A model generated the notes under the pieces. The model did no database searches. It worked only from the letters and a program-made list of their open reading frames with translations, and was not told where the DNA came from. Positions 41,582-49,860 of a DNA stretch of 64,000 nucleotides are shown here, one piece after another. The stretch lies in NCBI RefSeq assembly GCF_001005725.1, contig NZ_LBIC01000003.1:586775-650774 (forward strand), written 5' to 3'. Positions within the stretch are counted from its first letter, which is position 1; every line of letters begins with the position of its first letter. The translations under genes and the position numbers were made by a program. The DNA is from Sphingobium chungbukense. GTDB taxonomy: Bacteria; Pseudomonadota; Alphaproteobacteria; Sphingomonadales; Sphingomonadaceae.

Positions 41582-43033
41582 TCATCCCATGGCGGCCTGC
41601 TCCCCCGCGATCCGCCCGAAGACCGCGCCGCTGGTCAGGCCCGCACCGCCGGGATAGCGATCATAGTAAAGCCCGCCGACCAACTCGCCCGCCGCATAGA
41701 GGCCCGCGATCGCCTCCCCCTCCTCGCTCTGCACGCGCGCCTGCTCGTCGATCGCGAGGCCACCATAGGTCAAAGTGATGCCGCAAGTGACCTCATAGGC
41801 GACGAAGGGCGGTTCCCGCAGCGCCCGCGCCCAATTGCTCTTGTTGATGACGAGCCCCCGGGTTCCACGGCCATCCTTCACCGCCGGGTTGAAGGGCATG
41901 CCATCGTCCACCGCCGCGTTGAAATCCGCGATCGTCCGCAGCATCGCATCGCGGTCGATGCCCTCCAGCTTGGCGGCCAGTCCTTCGAGCGTGTCCGATT
42001 CGAACCGCGCGGCACGGGGCACGCGATATTCGTCGGGCAGGATAGGGATCGATTGAGCGTCGAACAGTTGCCAGCCCGTTCCACCCGGCTGACGCAGGAT
42101 TGCCGCACCCATTTTCGAATAGATATAGTTGCGGAAATCCGATCCCTCATCGAAAAATCGCTCGCCATTGCGGTTCACGACTATACCCAGCGTAAAATAA
42201 TTCTTCTGCTGGTTGAGCATGGCGATATTGCCGAAGTCCTCGGCCCCGGCATCGAAGAATACGCTGTGGCAGCCCGACCAGTTGCCATGCGACCGTGCGC
42301 CGATGGCGAAGGCGGCCTGGATGACATTGCCGGTGTTATAGCGCGAACCCCGGACCTTCGCCAGATCCCATCCCTGCCCCAAAGTGCGCACCCGCCATTC
42401 GCTGTTGGCGTGATAGCCGCCCGACGCCAGCACGACCGCGTCGGCGTGCAGAGGCTCGCCATTGACGACGACACCCTCGATCCTGTGGCGATTGCCGATC
42501 AGTTGCTCGACCTTATGGTCGTAACGGATCGTGACACCCAGCGCCTCGGCCCGGCGGAACAGGGCATCGACAAGGCCCACGCCGCCGCCCGCCGTCTCCA
42601 CGGTCAGCCCGCCCCAGAAGATGTTGCGTCCATCGACCTTGAAGGATTGCCGGCCATAGGCCGGCAGGAAACGCACGCCCTGGTCACGCATCCATGACAG
42701 GGTGGGCAGGCTCTGCTGCACCAATATGTCGATCAGCAGCGGATCGGCGCGATAGCCGCTGAGCTCGCACAGATCGAGATAGAATTTCTCCGCATCATAG
42801 CGCCCGAAGTCGCTGCCGTCGCGCTCCTCCTCCGTCAGGTCGGGAACGAGCCGAGCAATATCCTCCACCCCGTCATAGACGGTGCGGAAGCATCCGCCGG
42901 TAAAGGCGGAATTACCGCCCCGCGCCGTTTCGGGCGCTCGCTCCAATATCGTGACCCGCGCGCCCGCCTCCGCCGCGGCAATAGCCGCGCACAACGCCGC
43001 ATTGCCCGCACCCACTATCACCACATGTCGCAT
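41582..43033 (-). CDS. FAD-dependent dehydrogenase, tricarballylate dehydrogenase (TcuA)-like
   Basis: 483 residues. FAD-binding VVIVGAGNAALCAAIAAAEAG (cited in part, residues 4-17), RGGNSAFTGG, VVLASGGYHAN and IAGLYAAGELVGGLYYDRYPGGAGL (in parts) are typical of the fumarate reductase flavoprotein family; the RGGNSA and YPGGAGL forms are those I associate with TcuA. It oxidises or reduces a C-C bond in a carboxylated substrate. Transcribed alone, away from the TonB receptor gene. Second of three related flavoproteins in this locus. Confidence 0.85.
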   Translation of the reverse strand: MRHVVIVGAGNAALCAAIAAAEAGARVTILERAPETARGGNSAFTGGCFRTVYDGVEDIARLVPDLTEEERDGSDFGRYDAEKFYLDLCELSGYRADPLLIDILVQQSLPTLSWMRDQGVRFLPAYGRQSFKVDGRNIFWGGLTVETAGGGVGLVDALFRRAEALGVTIRYDHKVEQLIGNRHRIEGVVVNGEPLHADAVVLASGGYHANSEWRVRTLGQGWDLAKVRGSRYNTGNVIQAAFAIGARSHGNWSGCHSVFFDAGAEDFGNIAMLNQQKNYFTLGIVVNRNGERFFDEGSDFRNYIYSKMGAAILRQPGGTGWQLFDAQSIPILPDEYRVPRAARFESDTLEGLAAKLEGIDRDAMLRTIADFNAAVDDGMPFNPAVKDGRGTRGLVINKSNWARALREPPFVAYEVTCGITLTYGGLAIDEQARVQSEEGEAIAGLYAAGELVGGLYYDRYPGGAGLTSGAVFGRIAGEQAAMG

Positions 43034-43056
43034 TCGCCCCTCCTATCACCATAGAC

Positions 43057-43080
43057 GATAATCGCTATCGATAATTATCG
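43057..43080. promoter_or_regulatory. Candidate LysR operator, copy B, with adjoining palindrome
   Basis: GATAATCGCTATC (43057-43069) matches the copy at 40628 at 11 of 13 positions and runs directly into a perfect 12-bp palindrome, CGATAATTATCG (43069-43080). It lies in the spacer between the divergent FAD dehydrogenase and TonB receptor genes, about 95 bp before the receptor start. Confidence 0.6.
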
Positions 43081-43174
43081 CTTCATTCGATGATGGAGAT
43101 GTTCTAGTCCTGTGGTCAAGAGAAAAGCCGAAGTCGTCGCCAAACAAAGACGCAGGCAAGTGGGAGGGAAGAAG

Positions 43175-45484
43175 ATGACGTTCACGCGTCTTGCAACAGC
43201 CGTGTCCGGCGCCGCACTTACGACAGCGCTTCTGTCGGCCGCGCCCCTCCTGGCACAGGAGGCGCCACAACCCGACAATAATGTCGACATCATCGTCACC
43301 GCGACCAAGCGCGCGGAATCGATCAACGACGTCCCCATGTCGATCAGCGCGGCATCGGGAGACGAACTGGTCAAGGCCGGTATCCAGAGCGCCAACGACC
43401 TCGGCAAGATCGTGCCGGGCTTCACCTTCACCCAGTCGGCCTACAGCACGCCGGTCTATTCGCTGCGCGGCGTGGGCTTCTACAATTACGACATCGGCTC
43501 GACACCGACGGTGACAGTCTATCAGGACGAAGCGCCCCTTCCCTTTTCGGCGATGACGCGCAGCGCCAGTTTCGACCTGGAACGGGTGGAAGTGCTGAAG
43601 GGCCCCCAGGGCCTGCTGTTCGGGTCCAATTCGACCGGCGGTGCGGTGAATTATATCGCTGCCCGGCCGACCGACCATCTCAGTGCCGGTGCCGACGCCA
43701 GCTACGGCCGTTTCAACAGCTGGGATCTGGGCGGCTTCGTCTCCGGTCCCATCAGCGATACAGTCGCGGTACGGATCGCCGCCCGGCATGAGGGATCGGG
43801 CGAATGGCAGCGCAGCGCGACCCGGCCAGATGACGGCAACGGCAAGCGCGACTTCACCCAGCTTCGCGGCCTCATCGATTATAATGGGGGACGGCTGAAG
43901 GCGAAGATCGGCTTCAACGCCTTCTGGGACAAGTCCGACGTGCAGGCGGCGCAGCTTATCCAGGTCAATCCGCTGATGCCGCCTTTCGTCGATCCTCGCC
44001 TTGCGAACCAGCCGATCGTCAATTCCGACGCGCGCGTCGGCGATTGGACGGCGGGCCTTAACCCCCGCCGCGACGACCGCCAGTGGCAGGTGACGGGACG
44101 GTTCGACTATGAGCTCAGCGACAGCGTCACGCTGACCTCGCTCACCTCCTATTCCGATTACAGGCAGCATGATGTGGTCGATCCGGACGGCACCGCGCTG
44201 GTGATGGTCGATACGATCGACAGCGGCCGGATCAAGGCCTTCTTCCAGGAAGTGCGGCTTTCGGGCGAGTTCGGTTCCGGCAGCCGCTGGATCATCGGCG
44301 CCAACCATGAAAACAACAAGGTGGACGAGACCCAGCGGCTGACATCGACCGAAGCGTCGGGCTTCGCGCCGTTCGCCGTCTTCTTCGGCCTGCCGGTGCC
44401 CGACCAGATCCCGATCACGTCGGAACAGCGGTTCAAGACCTATGGCGTCTTCGGCAATGTCGATCTGGCGCTCAACGACAGCATCACGTTGCATGGCGGT
44501 CTGCGTTACACCGATACGTCGGACAAGTTCACCGGCTGCACCGGCAACAGCGCCAATGGCAGCCTGGCGATCGGCCTCGGCATCATCACCCAGGGCGATC
44601 CCCTGGCTCTCGGTCCCAATCCGCAATGCACCCAGCTCAACGCCACGCTGCAACCGACCATCACGCGCACCAAGCTGGCGCAGGACAATCTGTCATGGCG
44701 CGCCGGCATCGACTTCAAGCCAGACCAGGACACGCTGCTCTATGCCAGCGTCAGTCGTGGCTACAAGGTCGGCGCTTTCCCGCTGATCCCGGCATCGTCG
44801 GACTCCCAATATACGCCCGTAACGCAGGAAAAGCTGACCGCCTATGAAGCCGGTTTCAAGCTGACGCTGCTGGACCGGAAACTGCAACTCAACGGCGCGG
44901 TCTTCCATTACGACTATCGCGACAAGCAGACATTGGGCAGCGTCATACTGACGCCGAATATTTTCGGCCCGCTGAACCTGCTGGTCAACATCCCGAAGTC
45001 GAAGGTGACGGGGGCAGAACTTCAGGCTGTACTGCGCCCCGTACGCGGACTGGCGATCAACGCGGGCGTGACTTATGTGCGCAGCCGCATCGGCAATTTC
45101 GTCAATTTCGACCCCTATGGCGTGGTCGAGAATTTCAAGGGAGAGGCCTTCCCCAACACGCCGCGCTGGCAGTGGTCGGTGGCTGCCGATTATGAATTCC
45201 CACTGTCATCCACGCTGAACGGCTTTGTCGGCGGCAACATCAACGGGCGAAGCAAGACCAACGGGGCACTCGGCCAGAATCCGACGCTGGATATAGACGG
45301 GTACAGCCTGATCGACCTACGCGCCGGGGTCGCCAGTGCCAACGATCGTTGGCGGATCAGCATCTGGGGCCGCAACGTCGGTGACAAATATTACTGGACC
45401 AATGCCTACAAGATTGCCGACGTTTCGGCTCGATTTGCCGGAATGCCCGCCACCTATGGGGCAACGCTGTCCTTCCGTTACTGA
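43175..45484 (+). CDS. TonB-dependent receptor of the catabolic locus
   Basis: 769 residues: signal peptide (cut near LLAQ-EAP), TonB-box-like DIIVTATKR, plug domain (DVPMSISAASGDELVKAG, YSLRGVGF, RVEVLKGPQGLLFGSNSTGG) and a beta-barrel ending in F-R-Y. The VTATKR..E.....P.S type is common in sphingomonads for uptake of aromatic compounds and other non-iron substrates. GGGAGGG lies 6 nt before ATG 43175. It heads an operon with four enzymes, so it probably imports the substrate they act on. An operator-like site is shared with the dioxygenase operon. Confidence 0.92.
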   Translation: MTFTRLATAVSGAALTTALLSAAPLLAQEAPQPDNNVDIIVTATKRAESINDVPMSISAASGDELVKAGIQSANDLGKIVPGFTFTQSAYSTPVYSLRGVGFYNYDIGSTPTVTVYQDEAPLPFSAMTRSASFDLERVEVLKGPQGLLFGSNSTGGAVNYIAARPTDHLSAGADASYGRFNSWDLGGFVSGPISDTVAVRIAARHEGSGEWQRSATRPDDGNGKRDFTQLRGLIDYNGGRLKAKIGFNAFWDKSDVQAAQLIQVNPLMPPFVDPRLANQPIVNSDARVGDWTAGLNPRRDDRQWQVTGRFDYELSDSVTLTSLTSYSDYRQHDVVDPDGTALVMVDTIDSGRIKAFFQEVRLSGEFGSGSRWIIGANHENNKVDETQRLTSTEASGFAPFAVFFGLPVPDQIPITSEQRFKTYGVFGNVDLALNDSITLHGGLRYTDTSDKFTGCTGNSANGSLAIGLGIITQGDPLALGPNPQCTQLNATLQPTITRTKLAQDNLSWRAGIDFKPDQDTLLYASVSRGYKVGAFPLIPASSDSQYTPVTQEKLTAYEAGFKLTLLDRKLQLNGAVFHYDYRDKQTLGSVILTPNIFGPLNLLVNIPKSKVTGAELQAVLRPVRGLAINAGVTYVRSRIGNFVNFDPYGVVENFKGEAFPNTPRWQWSVAADYEFPLSSTLNGFVGGNINGRSKTNGALGQNPTLDIDGYSLIDLRAGVASANDRWRISIWGRNVGDKYYWTNAYKIADVSARFAGMPATYGATLSFRY

Positions 45485-45512
45485 CGATTTATCGAATATT
45501 GGAGAATGATGA

Positions 45513-46106
45513 ATGACTGCCGCGCTGCTATTGCTCGACCTTCAAAATGAGATGGTCGACCCCCAGGGCAAGGTCGGCGCCCATGGCCTCGCCCGGATCG
45601 TCGAGGAACGCGGCGTGCTCGCCAATGCGCGCCGCTGCCTAGACGCGGCGCGCGGCGCTGGCATGGCGGTCGTCCATGTCCGACTCGGCTTCCGCCCCGA
45701 TTATGCCGATTGCCTGAGCGTCGCCGCGCGGATCGGCGGTCTCAAGGCCAATCGCGCCGCCATCGTCGGGGAATTCGGCACCGAATTCCATCCCGACGTC
45801 GCGCCCGCCGATGACGAACTCGTCATCACCAAACAGTGCGTCAATCCCTTCTTCAACACCGGCCTCATGACCTGGCTGATGCAGAAGGGGATCAAGCAAC
45901 TCTATATGGGCGGGGTCGCCACCCATCTGGTCGTGGAAAGCACCGCCCGTTTCGCGGACGATGCCGGGTTCGCACCCGTCGTGATCGAGGATATCTGCGC
46001 CGCGCCCAACGCGGCCCTGCACGATCATTTCATCACCATGATCGCCCCGGCAGTCGGCACGGTCAGCACCACAGAGGCGTTCGTCCAGGCCGCGCAGGGA
46101 GGCTGA
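45513..46106 (+). CDS. Isochorismatase/cysteine-hydrolase-fold protein with the nucleophile Cys missing
   Basis: 197 residues. The fold is clear: D9 in LLLDLQNEMVD, K107 in VITKQCVNPF and GGVATHLVVESTARFADDAG (in parts). In active amidohydrolases such as RutB, nicotinamidase or maleamate amidase the third motif reads GVATNxCVEST; here the Cys position is V140. It could therefore be a non-cysteine hydrolase like isochorismatase, or act on a different bond. It lies 28 bp after the receptor and 4 bp before the lyase gene. Confidence 0.82.
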   Translation: MTAALLLLDLQNEMVDPQGKVGAHGLARIVEERGVLANARRCLDAARGAGMAVVHVRLGFRPDYADCLSVAARIGGLKANRAAIVGEFGTEFHPDVAPADDELVITKQCVNPFFNTGLMTWLMQKGIKQLYMGGVATHLVVESTARFADDAGFAPVVIEDICAAPNAALHDHFITMIAPAVGTVSTTEAFVQAAQGG

Positions 46107-46110
46107 TCAC

Positions 46111-46959
46111 ATGACTCTGCGGGAAATCGCGTCACGTCGGAAGGCCGTTCTGGCTCCCGGCGCCGCCAACGCCCTGTTCGCGCGGATCATCGAGGATCTG
46201 GGCTTCGAATGCGTCTATGTGACGGGCGCCGGCATCGCCAACATGGCATTGGGCGCGCCGGACATCGGTCTCACCACCCTGGACGACATTGCCGGCACCG
46301 TGTCGCGGATGGCCGACGCCGTCAGCCTGCCGTTGATCGTCGACGCCGACACCGGCTTCGGCAATGCCGTCAACACGTTCCGCACGATGAAGGTACTGGA
46401 ACGAGCCGGCGCCTCCGCCATCCAGTTGGAGGATCAGGACTTCCCCAAGCGCTGCGGCCATTTCAACGGCAAGGGCGTGATCCCGCTCGGCGAGATGCTA
46501 CCGAAAATCCGGGCAGCCGTGGATGCGCGGACCCGCGACACGTTGATCATCGCCCGCACTGATGCACTCGCGGTGGCGGGCATCGACGTGGCACTGGAAC
46601 GGGCGGAAGCCTTTGTCGAGGCGGGCGCGGACATCACCTTCGTCGAGGCGCCGCGCGATGCGGAGCAGATGCGGCGCATCGCGACGCTATCCGTGCCTCA
46701 GGTCGCCAATATCGTCCATGGCGGCAAGACGCCGCCCCTGCCGCAATCGGAACTGGCCGATATGGGTTTCGGCCTCGTCCTCTATGCCAACGCCGCCTTG
46801 CAGGCAGCCGTGCGCGCCAGCGCCACCGTGCTCGGTTCGCTCAAGGCGACCGGCTCGCTCGACGCGGTGCATGACCAGCTCGCCTCCTTCGAGGAACGGC
46901 AGGCAGCGGTGGCGAAACATCATTGGGATGCGCTCGAACAGCGGTTCAAACCGGAGTGA
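46111..46959 (+). CDS. Isocitrate lyase/PEP mutase-family C-C lyase
   Basis: 282 residues. The barrel motifs DADTGFGN (residues 78-85), IQLEDQDFPKRCGH with K113-R-C-G-H117, and IARTDA are those of 2-methylisocitrate lyase, dimethylmalate lyase and oxaloacetate decarboxylase. The KRCGH loop carries the acid cysteine of true lyases (C115), so C-C cleavage of a hydroxy-dicarboxylate is likely. In this operon it could release a small keto acid from a ring-cleavage product. ATG 46111 follows the hydrolase stop by four bases. Confidence 0.87.
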   Translation: MTLREIASRRKAVLAPGAANALFARIIEDLGFECVYVTGAGIANMALGAPDIGLTTLDDIAGTVSRMADAVSLPLIVDADTGFGNAVNTFRTMKVLERAGASAIQLEDQDFPKRCGHFNGKGVIPLGEMLPKIRAAVDARTRDTLIIARTDALAVAGIDVALERAEAFVEAGADITFVEAPRDAEQMRRIATLSVPQVANIVHGGKTPPLPQSELADMGFGLVLYANAALQAAVRASATVLGSLKATGSLDAVHDQLASFEERQAAVAKHHWDALEQRFKPE

Positions 46960-46963
46960 AATC

Positions 46964-48379
46964 ATGCATTTGATCGTTGTGGGCAGCGGCATTGCGGGCC
47001 TTAGCGCCGCGCTGACCGGAGCCGAAGCGGGCGCGCGCGTCACGCTGGTCGAACGCGCGGCAGAGGGCGAGCATGGCGGCAACACCCGCTATACAGAAGC
47101 CTATCTGCGCATGAAATCGATGGACGAGGTGGCCGACGACTTCATCGACCATTTCATGGCCAATGCCGGGGGCTATACCGACCCCAGCATCGAACAGGAA
47201 ATGGTGCGCGATCCTTCCGACTGGTCGCCGATCGCGCGCAGCCAATCGATGGTCGACCCGGATCTGCTGTCGGCCTTTGCCGACCATGCCGGGGCGACGC
47301 TACGCTGGCTGGAAATGGCGGGACTGCGCTTCGACTTCCTGCCCACCGCCTTCATCACCACCACGACCACGCGCCTGCTGCCGGTCGGCGGCGGATTGGC
47401 GATGGTCGAGATGCTGACGGATGCCTGCAAGGCGAAGGGGGTGGACTTCCACTTCGAAACCACCGCCCGCTCGCTGCTGACGCACGACGGACGCGTCACG
47501 GGGCTGGCGACAAGCCGGGGGGATGTGGAGGGGGACACCGTGATCCTCGCCTGCGGGGGGTTCGAGGGCAATCCGGAGATGCTCGCCCGCTATGTCGGCC
47601 CGCAGGCGATCAACCTGCGTCCGGTCGCGCGGGGCGGTCATTACAACAAGGGCGAGGGCATCCGCATGGCGCTCGACATCGGCGCCGCCCCCAATGGCGA
47701 TTTCGGCAGCTATCATGCCGAACCCATCGATCCCCGCTCGGGCCTTGCGGAACCGGCGATCTTCACCTTTCCATATGGCGTGCTGGTCAACAAGGACGGC
47801 CTGCGTTTCACCGACGAAGCGCCCGGCACGGTCGATGCCCATTATGAAAATGTCACCCGGCGCATCTACCAGCAGCGCGACGGCATCGCCTGGCTGATCG
47901 TGGATGCGCGGATAGAGGACGTCCCCAACTGGCAAAAGGGCAGCCGCACCGACCAGCCCCCGGTCAGGGCGGACAGCATAGAGGCCCTGGCCGACGCCAT
48001 CGGCGTTCCGCGCGCAACGCTGGCCGACAGCATCGCGCGCTACAATGCGGCATGCGGAACAGGCGAATTCATGCCGCTCGCGCGCGACGGCCTCGCCACC
48101 CATGGCCTTATCCCGCCCAAGTCCAACTGGGCGCGGCCGATCGACCGCGCGCCCTATCTCGCCTGGCCGATCATCTCGGCCAATGTCTTCACCTTCGGCG
48201 GGCTGAAGGTCGATCGCAACGCCCGCGTCCTGGATCAGGACGGCCGCGCCATAGACGGCCTTTATGCTGCCGGAGAAACGATGGGCCTTTATTATCGCAC
48301 CTATACCGGCTCGACGTCTGTGCTGCGCGGCGCGGTGTTCGGGCGGCAGGCGGCGCTCCACGCGAGCGCAGGCGCATGA
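46964..48379 (+). CDS. FAD-dependent dehydrogenase, fumarate reductase flavoprotein family
   Basis: 471 residues. FAD motif LIVVGSGIAGLSAALTGAEAG (in part, residues 3-18), HGGNTRYTEAYLR, VILACGGFEGNPE and GLYAAGETMGLYYRTYTGS with SVLRGAVFGRQAA. Third member of this flavoprotein group in the locus and most like the one at 41582. It probably introduces or removes a double bond in the substrate handled by the neighbouring lyase and SDR. ATG 46964 lies 4 bp after the lyase stop; its own stop overlaps the SDR start (ATGA). An open frame upstream is a shadow of the lyase. Confidence 0.87.
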   Translation: MHLIVVGSGIAGLSAALTGAEAGARVTLVERAAEGEHGGNTRYTEAYLRMKSMDEVADDFIDHFMANAGGYTDPSIEQEMVRDPSDWSPIARSQSMVDPDLLSAFADHAGATLRWLEMAGLRFDFLPTAFITTTTTRLLPVGGGLAMVEMLTDACKAKGVDFHFETTARSLLTHDGRVTGLATSRGDVEGDTVILACGGFEGNPEMLARYVGPQAINLRPVARGGHYNKGEGIRMALDIGAAPNGDFGSYHAEPIDPRSGLAEPAIFTFPYGVLVNKDGLRFTDEAPGTVDAHYENVTRRIYQQRDGIAWLIVDARIEDVPNWQKGSRTDQPPVRADSIEALADAIGVPRATLADSIARYNAACGTGEFMPLARDGLATHGLIPPKSNWARPIDRAPYLAWPIISANVFTFGGLKVDRNARVLDQDGRAIDGLYAAGETMGLYYRTYTGSTSVLRGAVFGRQAALHASAGA

Positions 48380-49128
48380 AAACCCGGTTCGCGCTTGACG
48401 ATATGGTGGTGCTGGTCACCGGCGCGGGCGGCATGATCGGCGGCGCGATCGCACGGCGCATGGCCGAGGGCGGCGCCCGGCTGGCTCTTGCCGATCGGGA
48501 GGCGCCGGCTGCGGCGGGCGATTGCCGCGGCTATGCGCTCGACCTTTCCGATGCGGCACAGGTGCGCGCGATGGTCGACAAGGTGGTCCGCGATTTCGGG
48601 CGGATCGACTGCCTCGTCACAGCGGCCGGCATCACGTCACCGGGATCATTCGAGGACATCAGCCTGGAAGAATGGGACGGGGTGCATGGCATCAACCTGC
48701 GCGGCGTCTTCCTCGCCAACCAGGCGGTGATCGCGCCGATGAAGACGGCAGGCTTCGGCCGGATCGTCAATATCGGGTCGGTCCTCGCGAAGAATGGCGG
48801 CAACCCACGCCCCTGGATCGATCCGGCGGAACAGACGCGCGCCGGCAACGCCGCCTATGGCTCGGCCAAGGCGGGCGTGCATGCGCTCACCCTCTATCTC
48901 GCGAAGGAACTGGCGGCGCACGGCATCACCGTCAATGCCGTCGCCCCCGGCCCGATCGCCAGTTCGATGACGACCAGCTTCCCCGCCGTGCTGACACAGC
49001 AGATTCCGGTCGGCCGGATGGGCAGCGCCGATGAGGTGGCGGGCATGGTCGCCTGGCTATGCACGCGCGAAAGCGCCTTCGTCACGGGCGAGATCATCGA
49101 CGTGAACGGCGGCCTCTGGCTCGACTGA
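48376..49128 (+). CDS. Short-chain dehydrogenase/reductase
   Basis: 250 residues. Cofactor motif VTGAGGMIGGAIARRMAEGG (residues about 14-33, in part), DRE after strand 2 suggesting NAD(H), the VTAAGIT strand, catalytic S (NIGSVLAKNG), and Y-G-S-A-K (AAYGSAKAGVHALT). C-terminal GEIIDVNGGLWLD is typical of FabG-type SDRs. Oxidises an alcohol or reduces a ketone in the pathway. Last gene of the TonB-receptor operon; convergent with the ABC genes 42 bp away. Start fixed by ATGA overlap. Confidence 0.9.
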   Translation: MKTRFALDDMVVLVTGAGGMIGGAIARRMAEGGARLALADREAPAAAGDCRGYALDLSDAAQVRAMVDKVVRDFGRIDCLVTAAGITSPGSFEDISLEEWDGVHGINLRGVFLANQAVIAPMKTAGFGRIVNIGSVLAKNGGNPRPWIDPAEQTRAGNAAYGSAKAGVHALTLYLAKELAAHGITVNAVAPGPIASSMTTSFPAVLTQQIPVGRMGSADEVAGMVAWLCTRESAFVTGEIIDVNGGLWLD

Positions 49129-49170
49129 TGGTCGGGAACCAACCGGCGCGACGCCGCATCCGACATCCCT

Positions 49171-49860
49171 CTATCTGCGGACATCGGTTCCGCTGATCCG
49201 GCCGTCCAGCATCGATATCTGCACATCGGCAGCGGCGGCCACATCGGGATCATGGGTCACGCACACGACGGCGCGGCCCTGATCATGGGCAAGCGCGCGA
49301 AACATCTCCACCACGCGGGCGCTGTTCTGGCTGTCGAGATTGCCCGTAGGTTCGTCGCCCAGCACCAGCACCGGATCGTTCGCGATGGCGCGGGCAATGG
49401 CGACGCGCTGGCGTTCGCCGCCGGAAAGGCGGTCGGGCGTCTTGTCCATCTTCGCGCCCAGGCCGACTTCGGTCAGCAGCGCCGCCGCCTTGGCCCGCGC
49501 ATCCGGCAGAGGCAGCCGTCCCAGTCTGCGCATCGGCAGCAACACATTTTCCAGGGCCGTGAATTCAGGCAACAGGAAATGAAACTGGAACACGAAGCCG
49601 AAGTTCGCCAGCCTGATCTGCGCCCGCTCGTCCCCGTCGAGGGAATTCATGTCGCGTTCCTGGAAGCGCAGCGATCCACTGCTCGGACGGTCCAGCAATC
49701 CCAGCAGATAGAGCAGCGACGACTTGCCGCAGCCCGACGGGCCGACGATCGCAACGAAGCTGGCGGGCTGGATCGCGAGCGACACGTCCGTCACCAATGA
49801 CACGGGCGGCGTGCCGGGAAGGTTGCGCGACAGCCCGCCGGCCTCCAGTATCGCGTTCAT
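49171..49860 (-). CDS. ABC transporter ATP-binding protein (LolD/MacB type)
   Basis: 229 residues: Walker A GPSGCGKSS, Q-loop FVFQFHFLLPEFTALENV, signature LSGGERQRVAIARA and Walker B VLVLGDEPTGNLDS, followed by H-loop VTHD. The ENV-L and EPTGNLDS forms are those of the LolD/MacB/FtsE group, which drives lipoprotein release or efflux rather than import. Last of three overlapping genes (adaptor, permease, ATPase). The C-terminal part (VQISMLDGRISG) is normal. Confidence 0.92.
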   Translation of the reverse strand: MNAILEAGGLSRNLPGTPPVSLVTDVSLAIQPASFVAIVGPSGCGKSSLLYLLGLLDRPSSGSLRFQERDMNSLDGDERAQIRLANFGFVFQFHFLLPEFTALENVLLPMRRLGRLPLPDARAKAAALLTEVGLGAKMDKTPDRLSGGERQRVAIARAIANDPVLVLGDEPTGNLDSQNSARVVEMFRALAHDQGRAVVCVTHDPDVAAAADVQISMLDGRISGTDVRR

